Source: Sphingomonas sp. | Lineage (GTDB): Bacteria; Pseudomonadota; Alphaproteobacteria; Sphingomonadales; Sphingomonadaceae | Assembly: GCF_030145815.1 (NCBI RefSeq) | Contig: NZ_JAIXHL010000003.1 | Location: forward strand, 208,807-272,806 | Length of the DNA: 64,000 nucleotides | Reading direction: 5' to 3' | Part shown: in pieces, positions 57,768 through 64,000 of the stretch | How positions within the stretch are numbered: the stretch's first letter is position 1 | Layout of the letters: each line of letters starts with the position of its first letter | Position numbers and translations under genes: made by a program | The notes under the pieces: model-generated | What the model saw: only the letters and a program-made list of their open reading frames with translations | Told to the model about the DNA's origin: nothing | Databases searched by the model: none

Positions 57768-59192
57768 TTAGCGAGAGCCGCGTTCACCGAAGATTATCTC
57801 GACCCTAAGCCCGCGACCGCTTTTGGCCGTAGCCAGCGAGAGCTCGCCGCCAATCGCCTCGGCCAGTCCCGCGGCGATGTTGAGGCCGAGCCCGCTCCCG
57901 GAACTTTCGCTCGCTTTACCGACCCGACCAAAGCGAACCATCGCGCGGGCTCGGTCCTTCTTCGGAATGCCGGGGCCGTCATCTTCGACTATGAGGGTAG
58001 GACGGCCATTGATCAGCGCGGCGCTGACCTCCACCTTGGATCCCCGACCGGCATACAGAATCGCATTGTCGACCAGGTTTCCGACGAGCTCGACGGCGAT
58101 AGCTTTATTGACCTTTGCAAACACTTTACCAGAGGATCCAGCAATCGAAAGCTCGACATCGGCTCGGATCGCCGGAAGCGCAAAATCGGACACTACCGCC
58201 TCGGCGATTGAATGGAGGTCGAGGCGCGTCAACTCCACCGTAGTGGGCGCAGCGGCGTCGGCGCGCGCCAGAGCCAGGAGCTGGACCAGCAGATTGCTCA
58301 GCCTTTCGCTTGCCTGATCGATATCCTGGATTGCGGCGGCAGCGTCGGGACTCCGAGGATCGACGCGGCGGTAGTTTGTCAGATGCGTCCGGATGACTGT
58401 CAGGGGAGTGCGTAATTGATGCGACGCGTCCGCGGTAAAACGCCTGATTCCGACGATCGCGGCATCGAGGCGAAGCAGGATGCTGTTGAAACTCTTAACC
58501 AGACTATGAAGTTCGACGGGCACGGCCTCAAGCGGAAGCGGTGCCAGATCGGCAGCGGCGCGGCTGTCCATATCATTGCGCAGCGCGTCGAGCGGACGCA
58601 GACCCCACCGCACGGCGATGGTGATGAACGCTGCGGCAAGTGCGATCAGCGTGAATTCCAGCACCAGCAGCCCCGTGAGCATCTGGTACGAGACCCGCTC
58701 GCGGGCATCGAGCGTTTCGGCGACCTGGATCACCACAGGGGAGTCGATCTGGGGGAGGCTACGCCCCTCAGCGACGATGCGGATCGGGCGGTCGAGATAC
58801 GTTCCGTTGCCGAAAATCACCTGGGTATCGCCGAGGTTGGTGGGCGTGATCGAGGGCAGGTCGTCGTAGCCGCTCAATACCTTACCGCGATGGGTCACGC
58901 TGTAGAACACGTTGTCGCGCGCGTTGTTCTCCATCATGCCAAAGATCGCAGGCGAGAGCTCGAGCTGGATCTTGCCGTCGACGACCGTCAGCGAGTCGGC
59001 GATTGCGCGCGAAGCGGCCGCTAGAATGCGGTCGTTGACGCCCTCGACCATCTCCTCGATCCACCAGGCGCCGCCAAATCCGAGGACGATTGCAGCAAGG
59101 ATCATAGGTGCGGCGAGGGCCAGGAGAAGTCGCGCTGTCAGCGAGCGCGGGACGTTCGCCAGCCTGGACCGAGTTCTGATCCCCCCCGTCAT
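57768..59192 (-). CDS. TctE-like sensor histidine kinase
   Basis: The 474-residue membrane sensor has an N-terminal membrane helix (SLTARLLLALAAPMILAAIVLG), a periplasmic two-component sensor domain of the TctE type (about residues 45-175), a second membrane helix (MLTGLLVLEFTLIALAAAFI), HAMP-like linker, the phosphoacceptor FTADASHQLRTPLTVI, and an HATPase domain with N-box NLVDNAILYA, G1 VEDDGPGIP and G2 GSGLGLNIAAGLAEA. It overlaps the response-regulator gene by four bases. Tricarboxylate sensing is inferred. Confidence 0.9.
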   Translation of the reverse strand: MTGGIRTRSRLANVPRSLTARLLLALAAPMILAAIVLGFGGAWWIEEMVEGVNDRILAAASRAIADSLTVVDGKIQLELSPAIFGMMENNARDNVFYSVTHRGKVLSGYDDLPSITPTNLGDTQVIFGNGTYLDRPIRIVAEGRSLPQIDSPVVIQVAETLDARERVSYQMLTGLLVLEFTLIALAAAFITIAVRWGLRPLDALRNDMDSRAAADLAPLPLEAVPVELHSLVKSFNSILLRLDAAIVGIRRFTADASHQLRTPLTVIRTHLTNYRRVDPRSPDAAAAIQDIDQASERLSNLLVQLLALARADAAAPTTVELTRLDLHSIAEAVVSDFALPAIRADVELSIAGSSGKVFAKVNKAIAVELVGNLVDNAILYAGRGSKVEVSAALINGRPTLIVEDDGPGIPKKDRARAMVRFGRVGKASESSGSGLGLNIAAGLAEAIGGELSLATAKSGRGLRVEIIFGERGSR

Positions 59193-59860
59193 TCGTTAGG
59201 GTCGAGGACGTAGCCCAAGCCGCGGATCGCGCGGATAGTCGGACCGTCGGGTTCAAGCTTCTTGCGCAGGCGAGCGACATACACTTCAAGCGCATTCGGC
59301 GCGACAGCTTCGTCATAGCCGAACACTTCGGAATTCAGTCGCTCCTTCGGAACGACTTTGCCGACCTTCAGGGCGAGACGCTCGAGCACTGCCCATTCGC
59401 GGCGACGCAGTTCCACTGAACGACCAGAGATGTGAACCTGACGGCTCGCATAATCGATCTCCATTTTGCCGACGACGACGGTCGAAGACGCTTCTCCGCT
59501 CGACCTTCGGACCAATGCGCGCAGCCGAGCCTCGAGTTCGACCGGTTCGAAAGGCTTGAGCAGATAATCATCGCCGCCGGCGTCGAGCCCCGTGACGCGA
59601 TCTTCGATTGCATCGCGCGCGGTGAGAATGAGCACGGGCGTTGCATTCTTCTCTCGCCGCAGCGTCCGCAGAACATCGAGGCCCGACATATCGGGCAAAC
59701 CAAGGTCCAGAACGATGGCTGCAAACGGCTCGGTCTGCGCCATCATCAAACCCGTTTCACCATCCTGAATCCAGTCGATGGTGTGACCACTCCCGCGCAG
59801 CAGAGCGCAAACGCCTCGCCCAAGGGCGGGGTCGTCTTCAATCAGAAGAATTCGGGCCAT
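59189..59860 (-). CDS. TctD-like OmpR-family response regulator
   Basis: The 223-residue regulator has a receiver domain with Asp52 (VLDLGLPDMSG) and a winged-helix DNA-binding domain ending in VYVARLRKKLEPDGPTIRAIRG. The ATG at 59860 (MARILLIEDD) is the family's usual start; a longer frame adds ten residues. It probably controls citMHS, the prp genes or the TonB receptor near it (inference from neighbourhood). Confidence 0.92.
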   Translation of the reverse strand: MARILLIEDDPALGRGVCALLRGSGHTIDWIQDGETGLMMAQTEPFAAIVLDLGLPDMSGLDVLRTLRREKNATPVLILTARDAIEDRVTGLDAGGDDYLLKPFEPVELEARLRALVRRSSGEASSTVVVGKMEIDYASRQVHISGRSVELRRREWAVLERLALKVGKVVPKERLNSEVFGYDEAVAPNALEVYVARLRKKLEPDGPTIRAIRGLGYVLDPNE

Positions 59861-59948
59861 CTGGCACGCTGAATGAAGCATGTTGCACAAATCACATCTT
59901 GGCGCTGGAGCGCCGCAAAGACAATGGCTTTCGGGTCAGCCATCTTGA

Positions 59949-60197
59949 TTACGCCGCAAGCTTTCTCAGCACATAGTGAAGGATTCCACCATGCATGAAG
60001 TATTCGGCTTCATTTGCTGTATCGAGCCGACAAAGTGCTGAGAAGCTGAAGGTGGACCCGTCGTCGCAGGTGACTGCGCCGGGAAGGTCGCTCTCCTCGG
60101 GTTCTGCTGCTTGCTTGACCAAGTCGTAGGCGTATTCCTTGTTTGCGACCTGAAGGGTGCTGCGCGCACCAAGCGTGTCTATTCCGACCTGAGTCAT
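59949..60197 (-). pseudogene. Aconitase A remnant with large internal deletion
   Basis: An 82-codon open frame. Residues 1-30 (MTQVGIDTLGARSTLQVANK and on) match the N-terminus of aconitase AcnA. The last about 50 residues (SALCRLDTANEAEYFMHGG, then ILHYVLRKLAA) match its C-terminus. About 800 residues of the enzyme between, with all cluster cysteines, are absent, so no aconitase activity is possible. Since it remains in one open frame, a deletion is the likely origin. It lies between the response regulator and the TonB receptor. Confidence 0.7.
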
Positions 60198-60474
60198 CGG
60201 CGTGTCTCCTGATTCTAAGGGATCCGCCGACCGAGCGCTTCGCGAACGCAGCTGGGTCGGGTTGTCGGGCATTTCGGATGCGCGCGAAACCCAAGTGCGT
60301 CAAGCGAAGATGTCGGGAATTGGCGAAGATTATAGCCGTATTTGCAATGTTAAGGCGATGGAATCGGTCGATTCCCCTGCGACAGTTAGGTGAAAGGTTC
60401 GCTTGCTACTTCCTGCTCAGAAAGCCGAATTCGCGATTCGGCCAAGAAGATCGACACATCAAAGGAGAGGGGAA

Positions 60475-63400
60475 ATGAAGTCACTCAAGTTGCGAGTCGC
60501 AAACGGACCGTCGAGCATTGCGATTCTCGCGGCCACGCTGGCCGTTTCCCACCCCACGCTTGCGTCGGCCCAAGACGCCGACCCAGCCCAGGAAGATGCC
60601 CAAGCAACCGAAGAAGAGTCCCAGCCTGCGGGCGAGATCGTCGTCACGGGCTCACTGATCACGCGTCGCGACAATACTTCATCGAGCCCAATCTCGACCG
60701 TCGGTGCCGACGTGCTGGCGCAATCCAGTTCGGTATCGCTCGACAAGGCGATCGGCCAGTTGCCGCAGTTCTCCGGCGCGCAGGGCGCAGCGGAAGTCGG
60801 CGACTCCCAGGGCACGATCGGCTTTGCCGGAGGCCAGTCCTACAGCGACTTGCGCGGGCTTGGCCCGAACCGTTCGCTCGTTCTCCTCGACGGTCGCCGG
60901 ATGATGTCGTCGGCCCCTGATGGCGCGATTGACCTCAATACCATTCCTTCGGCGCTGATCGGCTCGGTCGAAGTGATCACCGGGGGTGCTTCCTCGACCT
61001 ACGGTTCGGATGCCGTCGCCGGCGTCGTCAACTTCAAGCTGCGCACCGACCTCGAAGGCCTCGAGCTGTCCGCCAAGGGTAGCCTCGCAGAAGAAGGCGA
61101 CGGCCGCCAGATTGGGCTGAGCGCCGCTTTTGGCGGGAAGTTTTCCGACGACCGCGGACGCTTCGTCTTCGCAGTCGAATATGCCGACCGCAACGCCGTC
61201 GCTGGTCGCGATCGTCCCTTCTTTGCGGGCATCCGTAACGTCGCCCGCCCGCCCGAAGGCGTGATCATCGCGGGCAACTATGGCGGCGGCGCGCCGACCA
61301 TCGCGGCGGTCAATGCCGTCCTCGCCGGCTACCCTGGCACCACGCCGATTGCCGGTACTGGAGCCTATAACGGTGGCATCGGCATCAATGGCGACGGAAC
61401 GCTGTTCACCAGCATCGCTGGCACCAACTGCGTCCAGAACTATCGCGGCCTGAACGGTAACACCCCTGGCCTCGCGATCAGCCCCAACTGCCGTCAGGTG
61501 CAGGTCTCGCTGGGCCAGTATTTTGCTGTCCAGGTCCCGCTGACGCGTTACAATGCCTTCGGCAAAGTGTCTTACGACATCAGCGACGACATCACCGCCT
61601 ACGCCCAGTTCAACTATCTGAACTCCGAAGCGCTTAGCCAGACCGGTCCTGCCAATACCCGTCCCGCCGTGCCGCTGCTCGTTCCGCAGAACAATCCGTT
61701 CGTGACAGGCAATCCGGCGCTGCAGCAAGTGCTGGCATCGATCGCTCCGACTCCGACAGGCAACATCATCGTCTCGAAGCTGCTCAAGGATCTGGGCAAC
61801 CGCGTCGAGCCGTTCAAGTATAATGTCTGGCAGGCTGTGCTCGGGTTCAATGGCAACATTCCGGGCACCGATCTCAAGTGGAACCTCTACGGATCGTACG
61901 GCAAGTCGCAGTTCATCAATGATATGTACGGCGAGGGCAGCCTTTCGGCGATCAACAGCGTGCTCAACGGAACCGCGAACTATCGCGGTCCGGCTGGCAC
62001 CTGCATCGGCTATGCTTGGAACCCGTTTGGCCTCACCCCGATGAGCGCGGGCTGCAAGGAGTATGTGAGCCGCGTCAATCACAGCACCAACGATCAGACT
62101 CAGAAGATCGTCGAAGCGACCATTCAGGGTCCCTTGTTCACCTTGCCTGCCGGTGACCTGAGCTTCGCGCTGGGCGCCGATTACCGCGAGACGTCGTTCA
62201 ACTATGTTCCCGACTCGCTGCTGCGGACCAATGACTCGATCGCTTACGGCTTTGTCAGCCCGGCGTCGGGCCAGCAGAAGGTCAAGGAAGTCTTTGCCGA
62301 ATTGCTGGTGCCGATCCTGCGGGACAAGACCTTCTTCCAGGAACTGACGCTGGGTGGCGGCTACCGCTACTCCGACTACGATCAGTTCGGTGGGCAGCAC
62401 ACCTACAAGGCTGACTTGACTTGGCGCCCGGTCGATCCGCTGCTGGTTCGCGGCAGCTACTCGGTCGCCATCCGCGCGCCCAGCCTCGGCAACTTGTTCG
62501 GTCCGACCTCGACCGGGGCATTCCCGATCGGCACCGGTCCCAACGCGGGTGATCCCTGCGCGGCTGGCAGCGTTTATCGGACTGGATCGGCCGCAAGCCA
62601 GGTTCAGACCCTGTGTATAGCACAAGGCGTTCCCTCGGCGATCTACCCAACCTATTCTTACGGCAGCAACGCGGCCCCGGGAACCGACGGCAGCAATCCG
62701 AACCTGACGCCGGAACGCGCGAAGACCTATTCGTTCGGTGCCGTGCTGACCCCGCGTTTCGACAGCAGCCTATTCAGCCGGGTGGCCTTGTCGGTCGACT
62801 ACTATCACATCGAGATCAAGGACGCGATCGGATCGCTTCAACTCTCGGACATCTTGCCACGCTGCTTCAACTCGGACGGCGTCAGCAACCCAACCTACTC
62901 GCTCAACAATCCCTATTGCGACCGCATCACCCGCGATCCCCTCACCGGGCAAATCTCGGACGGACGCCAGGGTCTGTTCAATTTCGCAACCTACACGGTT
63001 TCGGGTATCGACGCCCAGCTCAGCTGGAAGTTCGGACTCGATGCGCTGGGGATGTCGGAGAACGCGGGCAGCCTCGAGCTGCGCTCGTCTGCTTCCTACC
63101 TGATTGACTACACGGTCGCAGGCCTGCTCGGTTCGCCGACCCGCAACTACACGGGTACCGCTGGCTTCGGCAGTGTCGGTGGCGGGGTCTCCCATCCCAA
63201 GTGGAAAATCAACACCAGCTTGACCTACGAGCGGGACAACTTCAACGCGACCCTCGCTTGGCGGCATATTTCGCCGATGATCCACTCGGATCTACTCGCG
63301 AACCCCGCTTCGACCACGCCCGGTGTGGGAGCGTACAATTATCTCGACTTCCACGCGGAATTCGACGTGAACGATCGCTTCATTTTCGGGTTCGGTGTGA

Positions 63401-63516
63401 CCAACCTCACCGACAAAACGCCTCCGTTCATCAGCGCGACCCCGCTGACCACGGATGCGGCAACTTACGACGTGATCGGCCGGACCTTCCAGGCTTCGAT
63501 CAAAATGAAGTTCTGA
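60475..63516 (+). CDS. TonB-dependent outer-membrane receptor
   Basis: A 1013-residue receptor with signal peptide (ending TLASAQ), TonB-box/plug start GEIVVTGSLITRRDN, a plug domain (about residues 50-170: LRGLGPNRSLVLLDGRRM and VEVITGGASSTYGSDAVAG) and a 22-strand-type barrel ending in the usual terminal Phe (QASIKMKF). The ATG at 60475 has a strong AAAGGAGAGGGG Shine-Dalgarno. Receptors of this class import large or scarce substrates; a tricarboxylate or metal-chelate ligand is inferred from the neighbours. Confidence 0.92.
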   Translation: MKSLKLRVANGPSSIAILAATLAVSHPTLASAQDADPAQEDAQATEEESQPAGEIVVTGSLITRRDNTSSSPISTVGADVLAQSSSVSLDKAIGQLPQFSGAQGAAEVGDSQGTIGFAGGQSYSDLRGLGPNRSLVLLDGRRMMSSAPDGAIDLNTIPSALIGSVEVITGGASSTYGSDAVAGVVNFKLRTDLEGLELSAKGSLAEEGDGRQIGLSAAFGGKFSDDRGRFVFAVEYADRNAVAGRDRPFFAGIRNVARPPEGVIIAGNYGGGAPTIAAVNAVLAGYPGTTPIAGTGAYNGGIGINGDGTLFTSIAGTNCVQNYRGLNGNTPGLAISPNCRQVQVSLGQYFAVQVPLTRYNAFGKVSYDISDDITAYAQFNYLNSEALSQTGPANTRPAVPLLVPQNNPFVTGNPALQQVLASIAPTPTGNIIVSKLLKDLGNRVEPFKYNVWQAVLGFNGNIPGTDLKWNLYGSYGKSQFINDMYGEGSLSAINSVLNGTANYRGPAGTCIGYAWNPFGLTPMSAGCKEYVSRVNHSTNDQTQKIVEATIQGPLFTLPAGDLSFALGADYRETSFNYVPDSLLRTNDSIAYGFVSPASGQQKVKEVFAELLVPILRDKTFFQELTLGGGYRYSDYDQFGGQHTYKADLTWRPVDPLLVRGSYSVAIRAPSLGNLFGPTSTGAFPIGTGPNAGDPCAAGSVYRTGSAASQVQTLCIAQGVPSAIYPTYSYGSNAAPGTDGSNPNLTPERAKTYSFGAVLTPRFDSSLFSRVALSVDYYHIEIKDAIGSLQLSDILPRCFNSDGVSNPTYSLNNPYCDRITRDPLTGQISDGRQGLFNFATYTVSGIDAQLSWKFGLDALGMSENAGSLELRSSASYLIDYTVAGLLGSPTRNYTGTAGFGSVGGGVSHPKWKINTSLTYERDNFNATLAWRHISPMIHSDLLANPASTTPGVGAYNYLDFHAEFDVNDRFIFGFGVTNLTDKTPPFISATPLTTDAATYDVIGRTFQASIKMKF

Positions 63517-63562
63517 TCAATCTGGTCAGCGGTCGTCGCCGACTATCCCGAACACCACGTCA

Positions 63563-63958
63563 GTGGCAATCGAGATACGGCAATTGAGATACGCGGTGGC
63601 GACCGCTGACACCCAGAGCTTTTCTCGCGCGGCGGCATTGCTCAATGTGAAGCAGATCACCCTGAGCCGGAGAGTGCACCAGCTCGAAGAGCAGCTCGGC
63701 GTGAAGCTGTTTGAGCGTTCGACGCGCGGTGCTGAAATCACGGAAAACGGTCGGCCCTTCATCGAGCAGGCCCGTCGCATCATCACCGACGTCGATAATC
63801 TGCAGACGACTGCCCGAAATGTCAGCTACGGCCTGCGAGGCCGCATTGCGGTTGGTTACTGCTCTCCGATTATCAGCCCGTTGACGAAGTCGGGTCCGTC
63901 TGATTCAGAGAGAGTATTGAAGGACGAGATAGGCTGCAGCGATGGCGATGAGGCGTGA
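63563..63958 (+). pseudogene. LysR-family regulator truncated by an insertion
   Basis: The start (GTG at 63563) encodes an intact LysR helix-turn-helix (IRQLRYAVATADTQSFSRAA; LLNVKQITLSRRVHQLEEQLG) and the first part of the linker (GLRGRIAVGYCSPI). Homology stops at about 63880, after which the frame reads foreign sequence up to a stop at 63958. The effector-binding domain of about 200 residues is missing, so the gene is truncated, most likely by the mobile element whose start follows. Confidence 0.75.
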
Positions 63959-64000
63959 TGGGGATGTTCAGCCGGATCTGATCGTGTCCTGGTCGGATGT
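63942..64000 (+). mobile_element. 5' end of a possible transposase gene (runs off the window)
   Basis: ATG at 63942 opens MAMRRDGDVQPDLIVSWSDV up to the window end, an opening that looks like the start of a transposase. I cannot name the family. It begins just past the point where the LysR coding sequence breaks, which fits insertion of an IS there. Confidence 0.4.

Overview
The window reads as chromosomal DNA of a GC-rich alphaproteobacterium, most likely Sphingomonas or a close relative. The evidence is dense overlapping gene starts, PdhB with an N-terminal lipoyl domain, TrmFO, a DUF4170 protein, a Tad-type gene set and typical sphingomonad intergenic hairpins.

Layout. (1) 1-31.5 kb is mostly core: carA, a small peptidase-like gene and carB; greA; a four-gene minus-strand set of membrane-anchored YqjD/YqjE-like proteins; eno, ftsB, an acyltransferase, pdhA and pdhB; three TadE/TadG-like genes; trmFO; a GbsR-type regulator with two matching palindromic operators; gyrA; an Lrp regulator; an unusual soluble histidine kinase; a polysaccharide deacetylase; tRNA-Ile2(CAU) and tRNA-Pro(UGG). 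(2) 31.7-33.0 kb carries a formylglycine-generating enzyme whose coupled sulfatase gene is a pseudogene. (3) 33.3-44.1 kb is a compact peptide-modification (RiPP) cluster. Two tandem 48/49-residue precursors, almost identical over their last 31 residues, sit among a nucleotidyltransferase, an HPr-kinase-like protein, a PRMT-like methyltransferase, an Stf0 sulfotransferase, a 2OG-Fe(II) oxygenase, two PqqD-like leader-binding proteins, an asparagine-synthetase-like cyclase lacking the glutaminase cysteine, and a B12-binding radical SAM enzyme. A second radical SAM copy is wrecked and carries a short peroxiredoxin-derived scar. The shared core (GI[A/S]YRPTDGLSNLT) could form an eight-residue Gly-Asp macrolactam, but no lasso B2 peptidase or exporter is visible. 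(4) 44.2-47.7 kb has a CoxE-like VWA protein, a CHAP-domain secreted protein and guaA. (5) From the 3' end of guaA to the window end lies an integrated island. It opens with a P4-type integrase, four CTGACGGT repeats, an AlpA-like factor and a transposase remnant. Its cargo is acnD-prpF-prpB, a solute-binding lipoprotein, a CitMHS tricarboxylate transporter, a TctE/TctD-like two-component system, an aconitase remnant, a TonB-dependent receptor and a LysR gene that is cut off near the window end.

How the genes may work together. In the RiPP cluster the PqqD proteins would present the precursor leaders to the cyclase, kinase, nucleotidyltransferase and other tailoring enzymes. In the island, the receptor, binding protein and CitMHS transporter would import a tricarboxylate, the two-component system would sense it, and PrpF, AcnD and PrpB would degrade it. 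No 2-methylcitrate synthase (prpC) is in view. These functional links are inferred from gene content and order.
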